A stretch of DNA of 11,463 bases from Desulfosporosinus sp. UBA5188 (lineage in GTDB: Bacteria > Bacillota > Desulfitobacteriia > Desulfitobacteriales > Desulfitobacteriaceae). The position numbers and the translations under genes are program-made. Below, piece after piece: positions 1-6,443 of this stretch. Where the stretch lies: positions 19,032 to 30,494 of the forward strand of contig DHWG01000040.1 in the NCBI GenBank assembly GCA_002413075.1. Reading direction: 5' to 3'. Position 1 is the stretch's first letter. Each line of letters begins with the position of its first letter. The notes under the pieces are model-generated. The model made no database searches, was not told the origin of the DNA, and saw only the letters and a list, made by a program, of their open reading frames with translations.

Positions 1-23
1 TGTGTTATCTGTGTTATCTGTGT
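1..23. repeat. 9-bp tandem repeat (TGTGTTATC x 2.5)
   Basis: The unit TGTGTTATC occurs at 1-9 and 10-18 and continues as TGTGT at 19-23, running off the left edge. On the minus strand it is ACAGATAAC repeated, directly preceded by GGAGGAC. It lies inside the histidine-rich reading frame, and being a multiple of three it keeps the frame open. The full copy number cannot be seen. Confidence 0.7.
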
Positions 24-261
24 CCTCCATGTTCTCTTTCTTGACTTCGTGATCACAACAACCATGTTCCGCAGGATGACTATGGTGATGATTATGCTTA
101 TGATAATGTGCCTTAGCAACCTCTCGCGCTTTGCTCATAAACTCTCCCCAAGCATCCGCCATTTCGTGATGAGCCTTAACTATTTCCTCATCCCCGCTGA
201 CTTCAATCTTGAACCCATGGCCCGTTTTAGTAAACTTGACACCAAATTCTTTATCACCCAT
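1..261 (-). CDS. Histidine-rich small protein, C-terminus beyond window
   Basis: The frame is open from an ATG at 261 to the window edge (87 codons, no stop seen). The start is well supported: GGAGGGG at 268-274 lies 6 nt upstream of the ATG. The first 50 residues are acidic/basic and look soluble (starts MGDKEFGVKF). Residues 52-71 hold nine histidines (AHYHKHNHHHSHPAEHG) followed by a Cys-Cys pair at 68-69 and His71, with His31-His32 earlier. No signal peptide or membrane segment is visible. A His/Cys cluster of this kind usually binds Zn, Ni, Co or Cu, so a metal-binding, storage or delivery role is a reasonable inference, but I do not recognise the family. The last visible codons are a 9-bp tandem repeat that reads Thr-Asp-Asn twice, so the natural C-terminus may have been altered by a repeat. 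It lies 51 bp downstream of the UbiB-like gene on the same strand and could be co-transcribed with it. Confidence 0.72.
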   Translation of the reverse strand, partial: MGDKEFGVKFTKTGHGFKIEVSGDEEIVKAHHEMADAWGEFMSKAREVAKAHYHKHNHHHSHPAEHGCCDHEVKKENMEDTDNTDNT

Positions 262-312
262 GGTAAACCCCTCCAATTTTAATAATTTTATTAATCTTCT
301 TCATTAGAATAA

Positions 313-1983
313 CTAATGCCTGCGTTGTCGATGGGTATGTTTATGCAACTTCAGTGGCTTTTCTGCTCGTTTGCGCAAGTTATTAATTAACAGACCGCCA
401 AACGCTGCCATAGGATACAATAACATCGTAGACAAGCGCTCCTGCCCGTTACTTAAAACTATTATATAGCCAATCCCTGTGGATGCCAATAAACCAGTCC
501 ACATCAAACGGTTTGCTAGAGTCTCCTGAAACCTCAATTGCCTCAGGAGTGGCCCCATCTCGACCTTGACCTGAACATCCCCCGCACGGAAGTCCCTTAA
601 AGTCTTCTCCAACAAGGGGGGAATCTCAAAGGCTGCCACTGCGACCGTTTTTACTTTCTGCAAAACCAGTTGTAAAGGTGAGAAGTCTTGACCTAGAACC
701 TGTCTAGCATAGGGCTTAATGACCGACAGGATATTCATGTTGGGGTCTAGCCCCGCCGCAATTCCAGATAGTGTCCCAACAGCCCTACCCAAAAAAGTGT
801 AGTGTGCGGGAATTTGAAACGGTTCGGAATAAATGAACTCACGTAATTCTCCCAATAGACTGTCTACTTGTAGATTACCCAGTTCCTCAAAGGGAATATC
901 CTTAAGCTCTGCTAGAAAAATAGTGATTGCCTTTTGCAAACTTAAGAGGTTAGCTACAGGCTTGATAAATCCCATTTCTTGCAGTGCGTGGGACAACTCT
1001 TCTGAATTACTGTTGATCACTCCACTGATTAGTTTACGAACTGACCGTTTGTTAGCATCGGTAATCCGTCCTACCATACCAAAATCGATAAAAATAATTC
1101 CCCCGTCAGGTCGCACAAACAGGTTTCCCGGATGCGGATCAGCATGGTAAAAGCCGTGTATCAAAGCTTGTTTTAGATAGGCATCAACTAGAGTGCCAGC
1201 GACCTTTTCTGGGACAAGTCCTGCTGCGAGCAAACCTGCCCGGTCATTAACCTTATACCCGTCGACAAATTCCATAGTCAATACCCGTTGCCTCGAGTAT
1301 TCAGGATAAACCGCCGGAGCAGAGATCATCGGATCATCTTGAAAATTAGCACGGAAGCGTTCGAGATTGACCAACTCTTGCCGGTAGTCCAGCTCCTCTC
1401 GGAGGGTCGAGCCAAATTCATCATAAATGTCGTCGAAATCTGCATACTTCTCCCACTTGGTAAAAACTCTTATCATCCAAATAACACCCCGGAAGGCTGC
1501 TAGATCAATCTCGATGATTTCTTCAATACCAGGGCGTAAGACTTTTACAGCAACCACTTCGCCCGAAATCAAAACAGCTCGGTGTACTTGTCCTAAGGAT
1601 GCGGCAGCGATATGGTTGTCATCGAACTCAGCAAAAATATTTTCCACCATATTACCAAGTTCTTTGACAATCACACGTCTGATCTGGGCTGTTCTCACGG
1701 GAGGCACTTCATCTTGCAGCAGCGCTAGTTCCGATGTATATTCCTCTGGGAGCATATCAACACGTGTGCTGAAAAACTGGCCTACTTTAATCAGTAGTCC
1801 TTCTAAGCTTAGAGCCGTCTCGCGGAAATGAATCGCCTGGTTCCGATAAAGTTGAGGCAGTTGAGCCTCTATCCGAACACCATATAGTTTGCGTAAAAGT
1901 TTATACCAGGCAATCTCCAAGAGAAAACCAGCAAATAACTGTATAATTTTAAAGGTCCGATGCACTTTTGAATGGGATACCAT
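313..1983 (-). CDS. ABC1/UbiB-family atypical protein kinase-like ATPase, membrane-anchored
   Basis: This 556-residue protein belongs to the UbiB/ADCK (ABC1) family, whose members are atypical kinase-fold ATPases linked to isoprenoid quinone and lipid homeostasis at membranes. The family hallmarks are in order: the KxGQ motif at 66-69 (LIKVGQFFSTR), the alanine-rich nucleotide loop AAASLGQVH at 126-134, the ATP-site lysine K147 in VVAVKV, the catalytic-loop HADPHPGN at 280-287, and DFG at 300-302. Two hydrophobic stretches near the C-terminus (about 493-510 and 517-536) are probable membrane helices, followed by a basic, His-rich tail (LHKHTHRQRRH). Length agrees with full-length bacterial members. 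The ATG at 1983 has GAGG 8 nt upstream (1992-1995) and a second possible AGGAG at 1998-2002. The likely host would use menaquinone, so I infer a role in quinone or membrane-lipid upkeep. No quinone-biosynthesis gene is adjacent, and I avoid the name ubiB for that reason. Confidence 0.93.
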   Translation of the reverse strand: MVSHSKVHRTFKIIQLFAGFLLEIAWYKLLRKLYGVRIEAQLPQLYRNQAIHFRETALSLEGLLIKVGQFFSTRVDMLPEEYTSELALLQDEVPPVRTAQIRRVIVKELGNMVENIFAEFDDNHIAAASLGQVHRAVLISGEVVAVKVLRPGIEEIIEIDLAAFRGVIWMIRVFTKWEKYADFDDIYDEFGSTLREELDYRQELVNLERFRANFQDDPMISAPAVYPEYSRQRVLTMEFVDGYKVNDRAGLLAAGLVPEKVAGTLVDAYLKQALIHGFYHADPHPGNLFVRPDGGIIFIDFGMVGRITDANKRSVRKLISGVINSNSEELSHALQEMGFIKPVANLLSLQKAITIFLAELKDIPFEELGNLQVDSLLGELREFIYSEPFQIPAHYTFLGRAVGTLSGIAAGLDPNMNILSVIKPYARQVLGQDFSPLQLVLQKVKTVAVAAFEIPPLLEKTLRDFRAGDVQVKVEMGPLLRQLRFQETLANRLMWTGLLASTGIGYIIVLSNGQERLSTMLLYPMAAFGGLLINNLRKRAEKPLKLHKHTHRQRRH

Positions 1984-2033
1984 AAGCGTTGCCTCAACTC
2001 CTGTTCAAACTATTTAAACCATTAATTGAATCT

Positions 2034-2039
2034 AATATA
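2034..2039 (-). promoter_or_regulatory. Possible extended -10 element for the UbiB-like gene
   Basis: On the minus strand TATATT is preceded by TGG, giving a TGn-TATATT extended -10 about 50 bp upstream of the ATG at 1983. No convincing -35 box lies 16-18 bp further upstream. The call rests on the -10 alone and is weak. Confidence 0.3.
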
Positions 2040-2101
2040 CCATGAACCTGTATACATACCTAGTTGGTGATGGGCTAATAGAAAAATTCGCACTTGGTTC
2101 A

Positions 2102-2131
2102 TTGACACCTACCCGGCTAAGTTGATATAGT
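2102..2131 (+). promoter_or_regulatory. Sigma-A-type promoter for the small gene at 2180
   Basis: A perfect -35 TTGACA (2102-2107) is followed after 18 bp by TATAGT (2126-2131, five of six consensus bases). Transcription would start near 2138, giving a leader of about 40 nt before the ATG at 2180. It is the only strong promoter seen on the plus strand here and supports the downstream small gene being real. Confidence 0.6.
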
Positions 2132-2179
2132 CATGATTATTAATGATGATAAACAAATTAAAGGGAGACTGATTTCAAA

Positions 2180-2557
2180 ATGAATTTTGAACAAATTTAC
2201 TACGCCAATAGTCAACACAAGGAGCATTTTCTAGCTCTTTTAACACAGAAACACTCCAATGAGTCTGGGTATTATTCAGCCTATTACATACTTACTTCGA
2301 CCAAGGAAATTTGGTCCGCCACAAAAAGACATACAACGCTCGAGGTAATAGATTTTGCTAAAATCTTAGAACAGGGTTTTCCTAGTCATCATAAAGCCCT
2401 TATTCTACTTGCTGAGCATTTGTACATGGCCAGTACTAGCTTCGATCTAGATCGCGCCTTAGGAAGCTGGGATCAACCCAGCTACAGTGTGGCTTTGCAA
2501 GCCATTAAACTACGGTGGACATTATCTCGCGAAAGTATGGAGGACTTTTTAGAATAA
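2180..2557 (+). CDS. Small soluble protein of unknown function (125 aa)
   Basis: The 125-residue product begins MNFEQIYYANSQHKEHFLAL and has no signal peptide or membrane segment. It reads as a compact, mainly helical domain with many aromatic residues: YYSAYYILTSTKEIW in the first third and ALGSWDQPSYSVALQAIKLRW near the end. The pattern of an N-terminal Y-N-x-x-H-x-x-x-[FY]-x-x-L segment followed by a YIL-x-x-x-x-E-I segment recalls small uncharacterised Firmicutes families such as DUF2538. That resemblance is from memory and is not firm. The gene has its own promoter (TTGACA/TATAGT at 2102-2131) and a GGGAG at 2163-2167, 12 nt before the ATG, which is a rather long spacing. It is the only plus-strand gene in the left 10 kb and ends about 30 bp before a strong hairpin, so it appears to be monocistronic. 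I cannot assign a function. Confidence 0.75.
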   Translation: MNFEQIYYANSQHKEHFLALLTQKHSNESGYYSAYYILTSTKEIWSATKRHTTLEVIDFAKILEQGFPSHHKALILLAEHLYMASTSFDLDRALGSWDQPSYSVALQAIKLRWTLSRESMEDFLE

Positions 2558-2588
2558 AGGTTACATGTTGACAGATTGTCCCTGGTGT

Positions 2589-2627
2589 GATTAAAGCCGG
2601 TTGCCTTAGAAGCAACCGGCTTTAATC
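2589..2627. terminator. Perfect 16-bp stem-loop in the convergent gap, probable bidirectional terminator
   Basis: The arms at 2589-2604 (GATTAAAGCCGGTTGC) and 2612-2627 are exact inverted complements around a 7-nt loop (CTTAGAA). The A/T-rich outer part of the stem (TTAAAG/CTTTAA) supplies the A and U runs on both sides, as in bidirectional terminators. It lies between the plus-strand gene ending at 2557 and the cardiolipin synthase ending at 2678 on the minus strand, where two convergent transcripts must stop. The U tracts are short (CTTTAAT), so termination efficiency is uncertain. Confidence 0.8.
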
Positions 2628-2677
2628 GTATTAATCGACAAAAAACTGGTAATTTTCTTAAAGGTTGAATTCGCCGG

Positions 2678-4114
2678 TTATAAGAGCGGAGAAAACAAAC
2701 GTGCGCTTGATTCCTTAATACGGTTTGAGAATGAACGTAATTTGTACTCTTCCAAAAGAAGCTCTTCACTATCAGCAAGATCCTGATGAAAGTCTATTTC
2801 CAGTCGTTGTGCAAAAGTAGGGTCATAAATAAAGGCACTGATTTCAAAGTTCAAACTAAAACTTCGGATATCAAAATTCGTTGACCCCACCACGCCAATT
2901 TCAGTATCAAGAATCAGAACCTTGGCATGGAGAATTCCCTTGGTATAACGATAGATACGTACGCCTGATTCTAGTAACTCCTCAACATAGGAAAGAGACG
3001 CCCAATAAGTGATCTTGTGATCCGGAACTCCCATGAGGATAATTCTGACGTCTATACCACTCAGGGCTGCGGTCTTCAAGGCCATGACCGACCCTTCATC
3101 AGGTATAAAATAAGGTGTCTCAATATAGATTGTCTTTTCTGCACTTGTTAAAGCCACAAAGAAGATTTGTAACATAGATCCCCAATCCGAATCGGGACCT
3201 GTGGCCGCGATTTGGGTGAGTTGATTTCCCAACTGCAGGGCTTGTGGATAATACCGGGTACCATTAATACCCTCATGAGTCGCGACATTCCAGTCATTTA
3301 AAAAAACTGTTTGCAGAGAATTCACCGAATCCCCCTCAAGTTTAAGGAATGTATCTCGCCAAAATCCGATTTTCTTATTACGTGACAAATATTCATCTCC
3401 GACATTTAAACCACCGAGAAACCCTACTCGGCCATCGATTACAACAATCTTACGATGATTGCGAAGGTTCAATCGCCTCGATAAGAAGGGAAAACGGACA
3501 GGATAGAAACCTGCAGTCTCAACCCCAACTTTCTTCAACTCTCCAAATCTTTTGGTAAGAGAGCTGTTTCCTAATCCATCGACGAGGACACGAATCTTAA
3601 CGCCTTCAGCCGCTTTACGCATCAAGAGGTTCAGAATGTCCTTGCCGATGGCATCATTATGAAAAATATAATATTCCAAGTGAATATGATCCTTAGCTTT
3701 TTCTAATTCGGCAAATAGTACTCTAAACGTCTTTTTCCCATTCGTGAGCACTTGAGAACGATTATTTAGGGTTAGTGGTGCATCGGCGTCATTAAATAAG
3801 AGTCGAGCCAGTTTCCTGTTCATTGGAATGTCTCCAGCTTGTTGAACATCTTCTACACTCGGTCTGACCTGTCTGTCCTTAAGAATCTCCTCGGTTTTCT
3901 CCAGTCTTACTTGTTTGTGGCGTGACACTCTGCGTTTCCTTACGACGCGTCCGAGCAAAAGATAAAGTAAAGCGCCTAAAACTGGAAGCACACCTAAAAT
4001 TAAAAGCCAGATGATGGTTTTCGTTGGGTCCCTGTTTTCGAAGAAAATGACAGATCCCAATATAAGAAGCTGAGTAAAGGTAATTAAGATAAAGGTCGCA
4101 ATGAAAATAGAAAT
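2678..4114 (-). CDS. cls: Cardiolipin synthase (phospholipase D superfamily), apparent ATT start
   Basis: This enzyme condenses two phosphatidylglycerols to cardiolipin and glycerol at the membrane. Both PLD-type HKD motifs are present. Counting from the TTG at 4060, they are HRKIVVID (H202, K204, D209) and HAKVLILD (H378, K380, D385), each followed by the family's G-rich segments (FLGGLN, VGSTNFD). A membrane helix (IIWLLILGVLPVLGALLYLL) is followed by a basic stretch (RKRR). The TTG at 4060 would give 460 residues but has no ribosome binding site and removes the usual first helix. The frame stays open upstream and encodes a hydrophobic segment (FIATFILITFTQLLILGS). A strong GAGGAGG at 4123-4129 lies exactly 8 nt before an in-frame ATT at 4114, and no in-frame ATG, GTG or TTG lies closer. 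Starting there gives 478 residues and two N-terminal helices, matching typical bacterial Cls (about 480 aa). The Shine-Dalgarno overlaps the stop of the VWA gene, so translation is likely coupled. Confidence 0.93.
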   Translation of the reverse strand: MSIFIATFILITFTQLLILGSVIFFENRDPTKTIIWLLILGVLPVLGALLYLLLGRVVRKRRVSRHKQVRLEKTEEILKDRQVRPSVEDVQQAGDIPMNRKLARLLFNDADAPLTLNNRSQVLTNGKKTFRVLFAELEKAKDHIHLEYYIFHNDAIGKDILNLLMRKAAEGVKIRVLVDGLGNSSLTKRFGELKKVGVETAGFYPVRFPFLSRRLNLRNHRKIVVIDGRVGFLGGLNVGDEYLSRNKKIGFWRDTFLKLEGDSVNSLQTVFLNDWNVATHEGINGTRYYPQALQLGNQLTQIAATGPDSDWGSMLQIFFVALTSAEKTIYIETPYFIPDEGSVMALKTAALSGIDVRIILMGVPDHKITYWASLSYVEELLESGVRIYRYTKGILHAKVLILDTEIGVVGSTNFDIRSFSLNFEISAFIYDPTFAQRLEIDFHQDLADSEELLLEEYKLRSFSNRIKESSARLFSPLL

Positions 4115-4122
4115 GAGCTCAG

Positions 4123-4129
4123 CCTCCTC
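4123..4129 (-). promoter_or_regulatory. Strong Shine-Dalgarno deciding the cls start
   Basis: On the minus strand GAGGAGG begins at the last base of the upstream VWA stop codon (TAG, 4131-4129). It stands 8 nt before ATT at 4114-4112, the spacing expected for an initiator. No ATG, GTG or TTG lies 4-14 nt downstream in any frame compatible with the cardiolipin synthase, so this site points to a rare ATT start. Confidence 0.65.
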
Positions 4130-5484
4130 TAAAAAATATCCTTGACTATTTTTTGTAAGTCTCTAGCCGTACGGCACCGATAAACTTTTGAGCAATGCTT
4201 TTGATACTCTTTCATCATATTATCAGATTCATTCCATTCCTGGGAGTCTAAGGGATTTAACCAAAACACATTGCGCACTTTACTAGAAATGTGGGCTATG
4301 TATTCCTCTTGAGCAGGACGATAGTTGTTTTTTCCATCTCCTAAGATCACAAGGGTGGCACGAGATGACAGGTCTCTAAGCTGATCCTCCGCCAGTTCCT
4401 TAAATACCGCTCCATAATCTGAAAACCCTGAACTAGCCTTTCTTCCCCAACTTTTAATTTCCTGTTTTACTGCGCATAGATCATCATCCCAAACAAAATC
4501 CGAAACATCCCAAACAGAATCGATAAAAAAGAACACACGTATCTTTCGGAAGCGAGCTCGTAGACACGTCACTATATGGATCAGAAACTCAACAAACGCG
4601 GCCATAGAATTAGATACATCACATATCACCACCAGTTCTGACGCACGTGGAATTCTCTGACGGTAACTTAATTGAAAGATAGATCCATCGCACTGAACGC
4701 TTTGCTGAATAACCCGAGCAATGTCTATTAATCCGCGGTGACTAGTTTTCCAACGTGACCCTGGTCGTAGCGCAAGTTTCCGCGCCCATTTCCTAATACT
4801 TGACTTTACAAGGTCCTTTTCTTCTACAGATAAAGTACTTAACGGCTTAACTAACCAATGTTGCCTTGCTAAGGGTTCCCAACTGTTTTCTTGGCTAACT
4901 TGCGCCGCAAATACCTGCTGCCGAATTTCCCGAATAAGAGAGTTCCGACTATCCTGATGTTGGTACCAGGATTCTTCGGAAAGCTCATTACGTAGATACG
5001 CCAAGTCATACGTATTAATCCAAGTATAGTAATCCATTTCTGCTAGAATTGTTTTTACAACTTCTTCAAATTCTAAACCACTAGACGTTAGTTCCTCTAG
5101 TCTAGCAAAAGGAACGAGCTCAGTTATGTGTGAAGTGTCCAGGCAATGACCTTTTGAAGTCAGGCTGATTCCTCCACTTCCATGCCCAACACCTTGTCCA
5201 CCGATCCCAAAACTGTCTTGATCTTCATCTAAGACAGCAATAGCGGTCCCTTCCTCCACATCATCCTGAACCGCCTCTTGAGTGTCGTAGAGGATCCTCC
5301 AGATCGTCTCAAAAATTGTTAAATCTTGGGGACGGCGTATGAATAGGGACTTCAAAATCTGTTTGTCCGGAATATTAGGGAAGCGATCCAAACAGACTTG
5401 GGCATCCAGCATGTCTTCGGAGGAAATAGAGACCGAAACGCGTCTAAGCGCATAAACCAACCTAATATAATTCCAACCATTCAT
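4129..5484 (-). CDS. CoxE-like VWA-domain protein, partner of the adjacent MoxR ATPase
   Basis: This 451-residue protein has a von Willebrand factor A domain in its C-terminal half. The MIDAS motif DVSNS is at about residues 289-293 (VVICDVSNSM). A second metal-site segment reads SGFSDYG, with Ser where many VWA domains have Thr. ILGDGKNNY follows, then FWLNP, which is characteristic of the CoxE family. The N-terminal half is helical and acidic, with a glycine-rich linker around residues 94-105 (GIGGQGVGHGSGG). There is no signal peptide or membrane segment, so the protein is cytoplasmic. CoxE-type proteins work with MoxR/CoxD AAA ATPases in complex maturation or metal insertion, but no CO dehydrogenase or other obvious client is nearby. 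I chose the ATG at 5484 because it overlaps the upstream stop as ATGA and has GGAGG at 5498-5502. A GTG at 5511 would add nine residues but lacks a ribosome binding site. Confidence 0.88.
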   Translation of the reverse strand: MNGWNYIRLVYALRRVSVSISSEDMLDAQVCLDRFPNIPDKQILKSLFIRRPQDLTIFETIWRILYDTQEAVQDDVEEGTAIAVLDEDQDSFGIGGQGVGHGSGGISLTSKGHCLDTSHITELVPFARLEELTSSGLEFEEVVKTILAEMDYYTWINTYDLAYLRNELSEESWYQHQDSRNSLIREIRQQVFAAQVSQENSWEPLARQHWLVKPLSTLSVEEKDLVKSSIRKWARKLALRPGSRWKTSHRGLIDIARVIQQSVQCDGSIFQLSYRQRIPRASELVVICDVSNSMAAFVEFLIHIVTCLRARFRKIRVFFFIDSVWDVSDFVWDDDLCAVKQEIKSWGRKASSGFSDYGAVFKELAEDQLRDLSSRATLVILGDGKNNYRPAQEEYIAHISSKVRNVFWLNPLDSQEWNESDNMMKEYQKHCSKVYRCRTARDLQKIVKDIF

Positions 5485-6356
5485 CGGCGCTGGAGTGCCT
5501 CCATCTCCCACTTTTTAAGACGCTCCTCCAATTTGGCAATGTCCTTAGGATATTTCAATAATATACTGAGTGTCCCCATGAGATTACCATAATTCAAGGT
5601 CTCCCTTTGAAGTGTATTCAGGGCTCGTGCAAAGTCGATTGTTTCAGAGACACTCGGGAGTTTTTGAAGAGGTAACTTCCTTACCTTAGCCACGAACTCA
5701 CAAACATCCTTGGTTAAACGATCAGAAAGCTCGGGAGCTTGAGACCTAAGAATCGAAATTTCCCTTTCTAAAGTGGGGTAAGTTAAGTAGATATGAATGC
5801 AGCGCCGTCTTAAAGCGTCACTGAAGTCCCGGGTATTATTGCTCGTTAAGATCACGATAGGCGATGTTTTTGCTACAATGGTTCCCAGTTCAGGAATCGT
5901 GACCTGGCGTTCCGCAAGTAACTCCAAGAGAAAACTCTCGAATTCCTCATCACTTTTATCCAACTCATCAATCAACAAGAGAACCGGTTCTGGAGATACA
6001 ATGGATTCTAGAAGTGGACGGGTTAATAAAAACTCTTCCGAGAAAAGATCTGTCTTAATCTCATTCCATTCTTCGGTTTTGGCAAGTTGCAAACGCAAAA
6101 GTTGTTTAGCATAATTCCAATCATACAACGCCTTATTGAGATCAAGGCCTTCATAACACTGTAACCTAATTAGTTTGCGTTTTTCTACACGCGCAAGCGC
6201 TAAGGCCAACTGAGTCTTTCCCACCCCGGCGGGTCCTTCAATCAGACAAGGTTTTTCCAACGCCAAAGACAGAAACAACGTAGTTGCTGATTCTTCGTCG
6301 ATAAGATATCCTTCTTCTTTTAGCACCTGAGCTAAATCCAAAGGAGATGCCTGCAT
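5481..6356 (-). CDS. MoxR-family AAA+ ATPase (CoxD-like)
   Basis: This 291-residue single-domain AAA+ ATPase shows Walker A GPAGVGKT (41-48), Walker B LLLIDELDK (about 126-134, with D130 and E131), sensor 1 TSNNTRD (171-177), an arginine-finger region ALRRRC (181-186) and a sensor-2 segment (PSVSETIDFA, 235-244). This order and length fit the MoxR branch, which acts as hexameric remodelling chaperones together with VWA-domain proteins. The start is clear: ATG at 6356 with GGAGGG at 6362-6367, 5 nt upstream. The stop overlaps the VWA start by ATGA, indicating translational coupling and a stoichiometric pair. It is the first gene of the cluster that continues into cardiolipin synthase. Its client is unknown. 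Confidence 0.92.
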   Translation of the reverse strand: MQASPLDLAQVLKEEGYLIDEESATTLFLSLALEKPCLIEGPAGVGKTQLALALARVEKRKLIRLQCYEGLDLNKALYDWNYAKQLLRLQLAKTEEWNEIKTDLFSEEFLLTRPLLESIVSPEPVLLLIDELDKSDEEFESFLLELLAERQVTIPELGTIVAKTSPIVILTSNNTRDFSDALRRRCIHIYLTYPTLEREISILRSQAPELSDRLTKDVCEFVAKVRKLPLQKLPSVSETIDFARALNTLQRETLNYGNLMGTLSILLKYPKDIAKLEERLKKWEMEALQRR

Positions 6357-6402
6357 AAATACCCTCCTAACACGCTTAAATGAATTCTACCAACTTATTA
6401 AT

Positions 6403-6435
6403 ATTATACTATAAAGTTGACCTTAGAAAACTCAA
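6403..6435 (-). promoter_or_regulatory. Candidate promoter of the AAA-VWA-cls cluster
   Basis: On the minus strand TTGAGT (6430-6435) is followed after 16 bp by TATAGT (6408-6413), which shares one base with a perfect TATAAT (6403-6408). The perfect box would have a 21-bp spacer from TTGAGT, so either -10 may be used. It lies about 50 bp upstream of the ATPase ATG, in the gap after the RNA helicase gene, suggesting the three-gene cluster has its own transcription start. Confidence 0.5.
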
Positions 6436-6443
6436 AATAAGTG

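Noticed and set aside
49..282. Plus-strand frame of 77 codons at the left end
   Set aside because: It lies opposite the histidine-rich minus-strand frame, has no ribosome binding site, and its Met-rich composition (MTMVMIMLMIM) is just the complement of the His codons.
262..312. AT-rich inverted repeat (TTAATAA/TTATTAA) between the UbiB-like and His-rich genes as a terminator
   Set aside because: The stem is only 7 A/T pairs with a 2-nt loop and no T run, too weak to support a terminator call.
2079..2092. 14-bp sequence TAGAAAAATTCGCA, repeated inverted at 11275-11288
   Set aside because: A single 14-bp AT-rich match in a window this size is about what chance allows, and there is no structure or shared context around the two copies.
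2568..2596. TTGACA followed 17 bp later by TTAAAG, a promoter-like pair just after the small gene
   Set aside because: The -10 matches the consensus at only three of six positions and lies inside the stem of the terminator-like hairpin, with no gene to serve downstream on that strand.
2482..2778. Minus-strand 98-codon frame across the small gene end, hairpin and cls end
   Set aside because: It overlaps the end of two well-supported genes and reads through the perfect stem-loop. There is no ribosome binding site or recognisable domain.
5485..5511. GTG start at 5511 for the VWA protein
   Set aside because: It lacks a ribosome binding site and would overlap the ATPase gene by 31 bp. The ATG at 5484 makes a standard ATGA overlap and has GGAGG upstream.
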